DNA of 64,000 nt, from positions 744,001 through 808,000 of the forward strand of contig OZ244839.1 of NCBI GenBank assembly GCA_965220825.1. The letters are read 5' to 3'. Both the position numbers and the translations under genes were made by a program. Under the pieces are notes generated by a model. The model made no database searches. It saw only the letters and a list, made by a program, of their open reading frames with translations, and was not told the DNA's origin. Shown piece by piece: positions 37,104 through 44,994 of this stretch (position 1 is the stretch's first letter; every line of letters starts with the position of its first letter). The stretch comes from G965220825 sp965220825. Lineage in GTDB: Bacteria; Pseudomonadota; Alphaproteobacteria; UBA828.

Positions 37104-37787
37104 TCAGGCCGCATCGGTAACGGCCGGTGCCTGGAGATGGCGGGCGATGCCGCTTTCACGGAGGTAGGTCCTGGTGCGGCTCTTGACAGGTGAATCGAGG
37201 AAGGCGCCCAAGTCTTCCGGCGTGTCCAGATCAAGCGCAATACCCGGGAGCTCGAGGATCCGGAGCGCGAGGCCTTCCGCCCGCGCCGCGTCGCAATGGG
37301 GCACGAAGCTCTCATGGCCGAAGGCGAAAGGCAGGACGCCGGGCGGCGAGCACAGCACGCAGTTGGTGCCGCGCCGGTCGTGAGCGGGTACTAGAGTCGC
37401 GCCGGGTTTCGGCAGTGCCGTGTGGGCGGCAATTACCGCCATAATTTCCGCAGCGCGAACGCCCGGGATGTCCCCCGGCAGCTGGAGCATGGCGTCCGCG
37501 CCCGCAGCCGCCAGCGCGCGAGCGCCCCTTTCGGCGGCGGCGGACTGCCCCTCGTTGGCGGGTTCCGCGACCACGCGTGCACCGGTGCGGGCGGCGAGTA
37601 CGGCAGCGGCGGGCTCGCGGCTCACCAACAGGAGGTCGGAAAGCCCCGGCACCTCGGCAAGTTCGTCCAGCACATCCTCCAGCATGATTTGGCACAGCTG
37701 CCGACGTTCAACCGGGCTCAGGGCGCCCGCGAGCCTCTGCTTCGCGTTGTCGAAATTCTTGACAGGAACCACCGCCCCGATCTTCAC
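37104..37787 (-). CDS. cofC: 2-phospho-L-lactate (or related) guanylyltransferase CofC
   Basis: A 227-residue nucleotidyltransferase that makes the activated phospho-acid (lactyl-, enolpyruvyl- or glyceryl-diphosphoguanosine) joined to FO in F420 synthesis. The start is a GTG at 37787 (VKIGAVVPVKNFDNAKQRL) preceded by GAGAGGGG. Visible signatures are PVKNFDNAKQRL with its conserved lysines, LPGDIPG, and the DLDTPEDL motif near the C-terminus. Which phospho-acid is used cannot be read. It heads the cofC-fbiC-VOC operon. cofD and cofE, needed to finish F420, are not in the window. Confidence 0.9.
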   Translation of the reverse strand: MKIGAVVPVKNFDNAKQRLAGALSPVERRQLCQIMLEDVLDELAEVPGLSDLLLVSREPAAAVLAARTGARVVAEPANEGQSAAAERGARALAAAGADAMLQLPGDIPGVRAAEIMAVIAAHTALPKPGATLVPAHDRRGTNCVLCSPPGVLPFAFGHESFVPHCDAARAEGLALRILELPGIALDLDTPEDLGAFLDSPVKSRTRTYLRESGIARHLQAPAVTDAA

Positions 37788-37836
37788 GCCCCTCTCCCGC
37801 CGTGCCGCGCAAGCTTTCCACCGCTCCGGGGCGTCG

Positions 37837-37864
37837 ACTCTAGGATAAGCCCCCACCGTGTCAA
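37837..37864 (-). promoter_or_regulatory. Promoter for the cofC-fbiC-VOC operon
   Basis: Minus strand: a perfect -35 TTGACA (37864-37859), a 16-base spacer, then TAGAGT (37842-37837). A start near 37830 gives a leader of about 43 bases to the cofC GTG. Confidence 0.6.
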
Positions 37865-37961
37865 ACCGCCCGCCGATATCGGCCGCGGTTGCGGCACGGC
37901 GCTCCCCGCGTCGGCGATCCTCGCCGGGAAGCGAACCTGCGCTGCCGCGATGCGATTGGCA

Positions 37962-37990
37962 TTGTAGCCGTTGCGCGTGGGAGATATGAT
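37962..37990 (+). promoter_or_regulatory. Candidate rne promoter
   Basis: TTGTAG (37962-37967), a 17-base spacer, TATGAT (37985-37990). It would start transcription near 37997, leaving a leader of about 300 bases before the rne ATG. Confidence 0.4.
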
Positions 37991-38298
37991 GCGTCTTGTT
38001 TGCGGATGGCCGCGCGCTGCCGGTGCTTCGGCTCGGCGCGCAGCTAGCAGCGCAACCAACACGTTCTTGCGAACGGCGGGTCGAGTGTAAGACCCGCATA
38101 TCCCATCGACGGAATGATATCGATGCGGCAGTTTCCCGCTACCCAGCCCCGAATGGCCACGGACGCACCGCTCCGGCGGCGCGCGGCCCATGCCTCGGCG
38201 GCAGGTCCGAATCCGGCGAAACCCCGCGTTGCAATCATGCAGAGGCCGCTGTGCGCAACTGCGCGCGCGGCGGGCTCCCCAGCGGAGAAAACAAGCGA

Positions 38299-40689
38299 AT
38301 GGTCAAACGTATGCTCATCGACGCCAGCCACGCGGAAGAAACCCGCGTGGTCGTGGCGAGTGGAACGCGACTAGAGGAGTTCGATTTCGAATCTGCTTCT
38401 CGCAGACAGATCAAGGGAAACGTCTATCTTGCCAAAGTGATGCGAGTCGAGCCGTCTCTCCAGGCGGCCTTCGTCGATTACGGTGGCAACCGCCACGGAT
38501 TCCTTCCCTTCGGCGAAATCCATCCCGACTACTATCAGATCCCGGTCGAAGATCGGGAGGCCCTTTACAAGGAGCAGGAGGCAGCCGGCGACGCGGGCGG
38601 TCCCGGCCCGGACGAGGACGCGCAGGCAAGCGACTCGTCCGTGTCGCAGCCTGTGGACGACGCGCCCGCACCCGAGGACGTAACGTCTGAAGCTGCCGAC
38701 CCGGGGACCGAGACGGAGTCGGAGCCCGAAAGCAGCCCTGATTCGGCGCAGGACGCCGATTCGACGAAGGCGGAAGCCGATAACGGCGGCGACGGCGACG
38801 TCGAGGTGGTCGGCGGAGAAGAGATGGACGAGCTCGAGCGGCGCCGCCTGGAGGAAAGCCGGGCGCTGCTGAGCAAACGCTATCGCATCCAGGAGGTCAT
38901 CAAGAGGCGCCAGATTCTGCTTGTCCAGGTCGTCAAGGACGAGCGCGGCACCAAGGGTGCGGCGCTCACCACCTATCTGTCGCTCGCCGGGCGCTATATC
39001 GTGCTCATGCCCAACACCATACGAGGCGGCGGAATCTCGCGGAAGATCGTCAGCGCCGAAGACAGACGCCGCCTCAAGGCGATCATGAACGGGCTCGAGA
39101 TTCCGGCCCGCATGGGAATTATCGTGCGCACCGCGGGGCTCTCGCGCTCCAAGGCCGAGATCAAACGCGATTTCGACTATCTGCTGCGCCGCTGGCAGGA
39201 CATTCGGGAACTAACCCTGAAATCGGCCGCGCCTTGCATCATCCACGAGGAGGCCAATCTCATCCGCCGTGCGATCCGCGATCTCTATATGCGTGACATA
39301 GAAGAGATTCTCGTCGAAGGCGATGAGGGTTACCGAACAGCCAAGAGTTTCATGAAGACGCTCATCCCAAGCCATGCGCGGAAAGTGAAACCCTACAAGG
39401 AACGCATTCCGCTGTTCACGCGCTACAGCATCGAGAAACCGCTCGATTCCATGTACAGCTCGGAAGTGAAGCTCAAGTCGGGCGGCTACCTGGTGATCGA
39501 TCCTACGGAAGCATTGGTCTCGATCGACGTGAACTCCGGCCGCGCGACGCGCGAGCGCAATATCGAGGAGACCGCGCTCCGCACCAATCTGGAAGCGGCC
39601 GACGAGGTCGCCCGACAACTCAGACTGCGCGATCTCGCGGGCCTCGTCGTCATCGATTTCATCGATATGAACGAGAACAGGCATCGCCGCGCCGTGGAGC
39701 GCACGTTCAAGGAGGCCGTGCGCAACGACCGCGCCCGCACCCAGATCGGTCGGATCAGTGCATTCGGCCTGTTGGAACTGTCGCGCCAACGACTCCGGCC
39801 GAGCCTGCTGGAAGCGAGCATGGAACGGTGTCCGCACTGCCATGGTTCGGGCATGGTGCGGACGGTGGAGTCGGCAGCGGTCCAGGTTCTGCGGGCCATC
39901 GAGGAAGAGGGCCTGCGGGAGCGGAGCGCCGAGATCGCCGTTCATACGCCGACGGCGATCGCGCTCTACATCCTCAATCGGAAACGCCAGATGCTCGCGG
40001 AACTCGAGCAGCGGTACGACTTCGCCGTGCGCTTCCAGCAGGACGACAGCCTGGTCTCCCCCAACCACAAGATCGAACGCCTGCTCCCGCGGGAAGGCGC
40101 CGAGGTCGCCGCTTCCGAAGAACGTTCCGGTTCCGATGATGCGGCGGAGGCGGGCGAGACTCCCAAGCGCCGCTCCCGTCGGCGGCGCAAAGGCCGCGCC
40201 GAAGCACAGGACGCCGCCTCGGTGCCGGTCGAAGCGGAGACACAGGCCGATTCCGGTGGCGACAAGGACGAATCGCCCAGTGCCAAGCGCCGCCGGCGCG
40301 GCAAACGCGGCGGCCGCCGCCGTACTGCGAAGACCCGCGACGCGAATCGCGAGGTCGAGGCCGCCGCGCCCCCCGAGAATACGGCACCGGATGCGGAGTC
40401 GGACGAAACCCTGTCCGGGCCCCGCCAGGAAGAGGCGGCGCCGGATATGAGCGATCCGGGCATGGAGACGGCGATATCGGCGCCCTCCCCCATTCCCGAC
40501 CCCGACCCGGCGCCGGAAGCCGAACCCCCGAGGCCCATGCCGACGGCCGTCGACGACAGCGAGATTCCGGACGCGGGTACCGCGTCGGCCGATGGCGAGA
40601 CGACCGTCGAGCCCGCCGGCGAACCGCCCGCGTCCGAGCGCCCTCCTCGCCGCGGCTGGTGGCAAGTTCTGGGCGCATCGCGCTCGTAG
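38299..40689 (+). CDS. rne: Ribonuclease E/G
   Basis: A 796-residue endoribonuclease, scaffold of the RNA degradosome. The N-terminal S1 domain is split by an acidic insert (about 95-180, rich in Asp, Glu, Pro and Ser) after IHPDYYQIP, as in other alphaproteobacteria. The catalytic DNase I-like domain has metal-binding Asp residues in VSIDVNSGRATRERN and VIDFIDM. The zinc-link is CPHCHG (CPxC). The C-terminal third is unstructured, with arginine-rich RNA-binding blocks (RRSRRRRKGRAEA, RRRRGKRGGRRRTAK) between acidic stretches. ATG 38299 is used, with GGAG about 13 bases upstream; ATG 38311 is possible. Confidence 0.93.
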   Translation: MVKRMLIDASHAEETRVVVASGTRLEEFDFESASRRQIKGNVYLAKVMRVEPSLQAAFVDYGGNRHGFLPFGEIHPDYYQIPVEDREALYKEQEAAGDAGGPGPDEDAQASDSSVSQPVDDAPAPEDVTSEAADPGTETESEPESSPDSAQDADSTKAEADNGGDGDVEVVGGEEMDELERRRLEESRALLSKRYRIQEVIKRRQILLVQVVKDERGTKGAALTTYLSLAGRYIVLMPNTIRGGGISRKIVSAEDRRRLKAIMNGLEIPARMGIIVRTAGLSRSKAEIKRDFDYLLRRWQDIRELTLKSAAPCIIHEEANLIRRAIRDLYMRDIEEILVEGDEGYRTAKSFMKTLIPSHARKVKPYKERIPLFTRYSIEKPLDSMYSSEVKLKSGGYLVIDPTEALVSIDVNSGRATRERNIEETALRTNLEAADEVARQLRLRDLAGLVVIDFIDMNENRHRRAVERTFKEAVRNDRARTQIGRISAFGLLELSRQRLRPSLLEASMERCPHCHGSGMVRTVESAAVQVLRAIEEEGLRERSAEIAVHTPTAIALYILNRKRQMLAELEQRYDFAVRFQQDDSLVSPNHKIERLLPREGAEVAASEERSGSDDAAEAGETPKRRSRRRRKGRAEAQDAASVPVEAETQADSGGDKDESPSAKRRRRGKRGGRRRTAKTRDANREVEAAAPPENTAPDAESDETLSGPRQEEAAPDMSDPGMETAISAPSPIPDPDPAPEAEPPRPMPTAVDDSEIPDAGTASADGETTVEPAGEPPASERPPRRGWWQVLGASRS

Positions 40690-40696
40690 CGTCGGA

Positions 40697-40738
40697 CTCC
40701 AGCGGAGCGCGGGCAAGGACGCTCACGCTCCGTTGGAG
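40697..40738. terminator. Strong hairpin between rne and the convergent aminotransferase gene
   Basis: CTCCAGCGGAGCG (40697-40709) pairs with CGCTCCGTTGGAG (40726-40738) over 13 positions with one G-T wobble. It lies 7 bases after the rne stop. AAAA follows it on the plus strand, so the minus strand has TTTT before rather than after the stem. It probably stabilises or terminates transcripts from both sides without a canonical T-run. Confidence 0.5.
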
Positions 40739-40769
40739 AAAATCCTTACGCGGGATCGGGTGCCGCCGC

Positions 40770-41924
40770 TCAGCGCAGCCAGTGTTTGAGCGCGGCGCAG
40801 GCATCGGCGATCTCGCTCGTATCGCCCGCAAAGGAGAACCGCACGAAGCGGCGGCCGTTCTTGGTATCGAAATCGATGCCCGGCGTCGCCGCAACGCCGC
40901 ATTCGTCCAACATCTTGCGACAAAACGCCTCGCTGTCGTTGGACAGGCCGGATGTGTCGACATAGGCGTAGAACGCGCCGTCGCAGGGCGCTATGGCGCC
41001 GAAGCCCGCCGCCGGCAGCGCTTCGCACAACAAATCGCGGTTCCGTGCATAGCGCCGGACGTTCGCCTCCAGCTCTTCATGGCAGTCGAACGCCACAGTC
41101 GCCGCCCGTTGAGAAAGCGCGGGCGGAGAGACGAAAAGATTTTGCGAAAGCAGCTCGACGGCACGCGCCAAGTCTTCCGGTACCACCATCCAGCCGAGCC
41201 GCCAGCCCGTCATGGCGAAATATTTCGAGAAGCCGTTGATGACAATGGCGTTCGTTGAAACCGATATGGCGCTTTCGGCCGGCTCGCCATAGGTGATGCC
41301 GTGATAGATTTCATCCGAAATCACCCGGATGCCCTTGTTCTCGCAATAGTCTGCGATCGCGCGCAGCTCGCCCCGCGGTAACATGGTTCCCGTGGGATTG
41401 CAGGGCGATGCAATGATGAGCCCCTGAAGCGGCGGCCCTCCGGCCTCCTCCAGCGCTTGCAGCATGGCGACGGTGGGTTGGAAGCGGGTTTCCGGGCCGG
41501 TCGGGAGCGTCACAGGCTCGAGGTCCAAGGCACACAGCGTGTTGCGATAGGCCGGATAGCTCGGACTCGCCAACGCAACCCGATCGCCGGTGTCGAAAGC
41601 GGCGAGGAAGGCGACCAACAACCCGCCGGACGCCCCGGTGGTCACCACGATGCGGTCAGGCGAAACGGCGAGGCCGTAGCGTTCCCTATAGTGGGCGGCA
41701 ATGCGTTCGCGGAGCGGCAACACGCCGTGGGATTCCGTATAGCCGATCTTTTCGTCCTCGAGCATGGCGCGAGCGGCCTCCCGCACCCTGCGCGGTGCGC
41801 CCGACCCCGGTTCCCCCGCCTCCATATGGAAGACGCGCGCGCCATCGCGTGCCCGCTGGGTGGCGTCTTTCAATATCTCCATGGCGAAAAAGGGCTGGAT
41901 CGCCGCACGTCGGGATGTCTTCAC
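40770..41924 (-). CDS. Class I/II pyridoxal-phosphate aminotransferase
   Basis: A 384-residue fold-type I aminotransferase of the aspartate-aminotransferase family. It shows the N-terminal MEAGEPGSGAP segment, the cofactor-binding SPCNPTGTMLP, the Asp of SDEIYHGITY, the Schiff-base lysine in NGFSKYFAMTGWRLGW and the Arg of RFVRFSFAG that binds the substrate carboxylate. Starts from a GTG at 41924 with GGGAG upstream; an internal ATG at about residue 15 is the alternative. The substrate is not defined. It begins 13 bases after the GGT-like gene stop. Confidence 0.88.
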   Translation of the reverse strand: MKTSRRAAIQPFFAMEILKDATQRARDGARVFHMEAGEPGSGAPRRVREAARAMLEDEKIGYTESHGVLPLRERIAAHYRERYGLAVSPDRIVVTTGASGGLLVAFLAAFDTGDRVALASPSYPAYRNTLCALDLEPVTLPTGPETRFQPTVAMLQALEEAGGPPLQGLIIASPCNPTGTMLPRGELRAIADYCENKGIRVISDEIYHGITYGEPAESAISVSTNAIVINGFSKYFAMTGWRLGWMVVPEDLARAVELLSQNLFVSPPALSQRAATVAFDCHEELEANVRRYARNRDLLCEALPAAGFGAIAPCDGAFYAYVDTSGLSNDSEAFCRKMLDECGVAATPGIDFDTKNGRRFVRFSFAGDTSEIADACAALKHWLR

Positions 41925-41937
41925 CGTCTTGCTCCCG

Positions 41938-43494
41938 TCATCGTATCCCGCCGACGGCAAGGCCGAAGCCGCGCGGGTCGTTCCCCATGCGGCAGGTTGC
42001 CGGAGAGCGTGGTAGACCACCGGGACAATGGATCGCGGCGACCCGTCCGATCGCGGACATAGTCGAAAGCTGGAGATTCCGCTCTTCGAGCATCGGCCCG
42101 TGCGCTTCAAGAATGGCGGGCTCGCCGGCGAAGCCATCCGCCATAGCGTCGTAATGGAGACGTGGTGCCAGCAAGGCGTCACGCAGAGGGCGTTCTTCGT
42201 CGATCAGCGCCAATAGCGTGGTCGCCAGCGCGCTCGTGGCTTCTCCGGCACCTTCGCTTCCACCGGCGCCGGCTGCCAGGAAAAACTGCTTGCTCCGCCG
42301 GTTGACGAGGATTGCCGGCGCAAAGAAAAAAGTATCCTCCGCCATTGAGGATGGCGGCGCGGCAAGGAGCATGCCGGTGCCCGGTGCGACCCGGCCGTTG
42401 CCGAAGGGTGCGTTCAGCGTAAGCCCGCAAGTGACCACCATGCCGCGCCTGTCCGCGACGGTGAAGCTTGTCGCCGGCGGCGCCGCGCTCAAGCCCTCCG
42501 GCCGGGATATGTGCGAAACAGCCGCGCCGTCGAGCCGGAAGCCCGCCATAGCCTGTGTGAAATAGTCGGGATCCAGCGCCGTGCCGGCCACCGCACTCTC
42601 CGCACCCCCACGCGCCAGGGCCTCCGACAGAAGCCGGATGCGCGCGACGCCCTGGGTCGAGGCATAGCGGCCCTCGGCGGCAGCCAGGCTGCGCACGACA
42701 ATGCCGGCGACACCGGCAGAGCCCGGGCTCGTATGAAGCTCATGCTCGCCTACGGGAAGCGACACGGTCTCGCGCCAGTGGGGGCGGTAGCGGCGTAGAT
42801 CGTCTGCGCTCAGCGTTCCGCCCGCCTCGGCGACCGCCGAGACGAGTTCGCGCGCGGTGCGCCCGACGTAGAAATCCCCACCACCGCCAGCGCGCAGCGC
42901 GGAGAGGAGATCGCCCAACTCGGGCTGAACGATGGTATCGCCCTCGACGGCGACCGTTCCGCCTTCGCCCGCAAACAGCGTGCGGAGCGGCGTACCCAGC
43001 CGGCCCTCCCTATCGGTGCGCGCAAGCTCCCACGCAAGCGCGCGGGAAACGGGGTAGCCGAAGCGGGCCAGGACTTCCGCGTCGCGCAGCAGGCGAGACC
43101 ATCGCAGCGTACCGTGTCGGGCATGCAGCGCCGCCAGCCCCCGCACCAGACCCGGCACCGCGCTGGCCTGTTGCCCGCTTCCCGCCGATGTCGTGGAGCG
43201 CACCGGCGGGAAGTCCAGCACTTCGACGGAGTCGGCTTCGTCGCTCCGTACATAGACGAGGCACTGCCCGCCACCGCCGAGGCTCGCAGCGGCCGGGTAT
43301 GTGACCGCCAGAGTGAAGGCCAGGTTGACCGCCGCATCGGCCGCCGACCCGCCGGCGGCGAAAACATCGTGTGCGGCAAGGGCGGCGCGGGGCTCGTCGG
43401 CTACGACGCCGCCGACGAAAACCGCATTCCGGGAGACGCTCGCAGCGGGCGGCGTGTCAAGCCATTCACAACCGACAAGGGGCACAGAAAGCAT
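41938..43494 (-). CDS. Gamma-glutamyltransferase-family lipoprotein lacking the Thr nucleophile
   Basis: A 518-residue protein of the gamma-glutamyltranspeptidase family (Ntn-hydrolase fold). Family landmarks are the N-terminal VFAAGGSAADAAVNLAFTLAV, the SLGGGGQCLVY loop and the PGTGMLLAAPPSS segment. Active enzymes self-cleave before a Thr in a Thr-Thr-His-type motif; here the aligned stretch is ATSFTVADRRG (341-351), so the nucleophile is Ala341 and the His is Ser343. It therefore may not mature or catalyse. The N-terminus looks like a lipoprotein signal (LVGC, Cys9) but is short; see findings about the start. Confidence 0.82.
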   Translation of the reverse strand: MLSVPLVGCEWLDTPPAASVSRNAVFVGGVVADEPRAALAAHDVFAAGGSAADAAVNLAFTLAVTYPAAASLGGGGQCLVYVRSDEADSVEVLDFPPVRSTTSAGSGQQASAVPGLVRGLAALHARHGTLRWSRLLRDAEVLARFGYPVSRALAWELARTDREGRLGTPLRTLFAGEGGTVAVEGDTIVQPELGDLLSALRAGGGGDFYVGRTARELVSAVAEAGGTLSADDLRRYRPHWRETVSLPVGEHELHTSPGSAGVAGIVVRSLAAAEGRYASTQGVARIRLLSEALARGGAESAVAGTALDPDYFTQAMAGFRLDGAAVSHISRPEGLSAAPPATSFTVADRRGMVVTCGLTLNAPFGNGRVAPGTGMLLAAPPSSMAEDTFFFAPAILVNRRSKQFFLAAGAGGSEGAGEATSALATTLLALIDEERPLRDALLAPRLHYDAMADGFAGEPAILEAHGPMLEERNLQLSTMSAIGRVAAIHCPGGLPRSPATCRMGNDPRGFGLAVGGIR

Positions 43495-43567
43495 CGCCGC
43501 GGCAATAACGCATTGACGAATGCGCGCAGGAAACCTACCTATCCGGACGTTCTTTGGAGAAATCGCG

Positions 43568-44926
43568 TTGACCTTTCATGTTGCGCGCACTGCCCTGGCA
43601 GCTTGCGCGATATGGCTTCTCGTCGGTGTGGCAGCGGCGTCCGCGGAGCCGCGCGGCATTTCGCTCATCCGCGACGCGGAGATCGAAAATACCATCCATG
43701 CCTATGCGGCGCCACTGATGGAGGCGGCGGGGCTCAAAGCGGATTCGATCGACATCCACATCCTCAACGACGACAGCCTGAACGCCTTCGTCACCAGTGG
43801 TCTCGACCTCTACATCAACACGGGGCTGCTGACCGCCACGGATGGGCCCGGTGAAATAGTCGGGGTAATCGCCCATGAACTGGGCCATGTCGCCGGCGGT
43901 CATCTGATCCGTACGCGGGATGCGATCGAGCACAGTTCGGCGAGCCTCCTGATTGCGACCGTTCTCGGGGCCGGCGCCGTACTCGCAGGCTATGGGGATG
44001 TGGGCACCGCCATCATCGGCGGCGGCCAAGCCGTGGCGCAGCAGGAGTTCCTGAGCTATAGCCGGGCGCAGGAACAGGCTGCGGATCGCGCCGCGGTGCG
44101 GTTTCTGGAGCGCGCCGGGCAATCGGCGGAAGGCCTGCTGAAGCTCTTCGACCGGCTCGAGGACCAAGAGCTCCTTTCCGGCGCGCGACAGGACCCTTAC
44201 CTTCGCACCCATCCGCTGACGCGGGAACGCATACGATTCGTCGAAAACCATGCGGCATCATCTGAATTCACGGGAACAGCCTATCCTGACGATGTGCTGC
44301 TTTCTCATCGGCGCATGGTGGCGAAGCTCCGTGCCTTCCTTGAGCCGTCGGAGCGGGTTCTCCGTGCCTATCCACCCGAGCATCGGTCGGTCGAAGCCCG
44401 CTATGCGCGGGCCATCGCGCTCTACCGCTTACCCGATCTGGCCGGCGCTCTGGCCGAACTCGACGGTCTGATCGCCGAATATCCCGAGGATCCTTGGTTC
44501 CACGAGCTCAAGGGCCAGATTCTCTTCGAGAACGGGCGGATCTCGGAATCGATCGCGCCCTATGAATATGCCGTAGCGCTACGCGAGGACGAGGCGCTCC
44601 TTCGGCACATGCTCGCCCGGGCGCAGATCGAATCGGGCGACACGGCACTCCGTACGAGCGCCATCGAACATTTGGAGCGCGCGACGCAGCTCGAAGCCGA
44701 CAATCCCGGTCACTGGCATTATCTCGGTATCGCCTATCGTCATTCCGGCGACATCGCCCTTTCCGCACTGGCCCGCGCCGAAGCCGCCTATCTGCGCGGG
44801 CGTCCGGCGGACGCCCTGCACCATGCGGAGGTGGCGGCGGCGAAACTGCCGGAGGGCAGCCCGGGCTGGTTCCGGGCGAAGGACATCCGCAATGCCATCG
44901 AGCCCGAACCGAGCGCGGAGGAGTAA
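43568..44926 (+). CDS. M48 zinc metalloprotease with TPR repeats (BepA-like)
   Basis: A 452-residue periplasmic protease. Start is a TTG at 43568 with GGAGA seven bases upstream; this places a proper signal peptide (about 1-28, ending AAASA) at the N-terminus. The zinc motif HELGH is near residue 103, and the third ligand is the Glu in RAQEQAADRAA. The C-terminal ~170 residues form tetratricopeptide helices (about 275-440). BepA-type proteins assist or degrade outer-membrane proteins such as LptD and BamA. It is divergent from the GGT-like gene, with only 73 bases between starts. Confidence 0.9.
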   Translation: MTFHVARTALAACAIWLLVGVAAASAEPRGISLIRDAEIENTIHAYAAPLMEAAGLKADSIDIHILNDDSLNAFVTSGLDLYINTGLLTATDGPGEIVGVIAHELGHVAGGHLIRTRDAIEHSSASLLIATVLGAGAVLAGYGDVGTAIIGGGQAVAQQEFLSYSRAQEQAADRAAVRFLERAGQSAEGLLKLFDRLEDQELLSGARQDPYLRTHPLTRERIRFVENHAASSEFTGTAYPDDVLLSHRRMVAKLRAFLEPSERVLRAYPPEHRSVEARYARAIALYRLPDLAGALAELDGLIAEYPEDPWFHELKGQILFENGRISESIAPYEYAVALREDEALLRHMLARAQIESGDTALRTSAIEHLERATQLEADNPGHWHYLGIAYRHSGDIALSALARAEAAYLRGRPADALHHAEVAAAKLPEGSPGWFRAKDIRNAIEPEPSAEE

Positions 44927-44994
44927 AGGTAAAGCAGCCTCCGGCGCCTGCCGGCGGCATCTCTTCACACCGCGACGGAAAAAGCGGGCTGAGG

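Larger units (their letters stand above)
37788..38298. other. 511-base divergent region between cofC and rne
   Basis: This gap holds the cofC promoter (minus), the rne promoter (plus) and a long rne leader of about 300 bases. Its G+C-rich stretches contain several short inverted repeats, for instance around 38040-38110 and 38150-38230. I see no convincing gene: the open frame that runs through it into rne lacks a supported start before 38299. Confidence 0.6.

Noticed and set aside
35388..37193. A 601-codon frame antisense to cofGH
   Set aside because: Both radical-SAM motifs are in the sense frame; the antisense product is Arg/Ala/Gly-rich with no domain.
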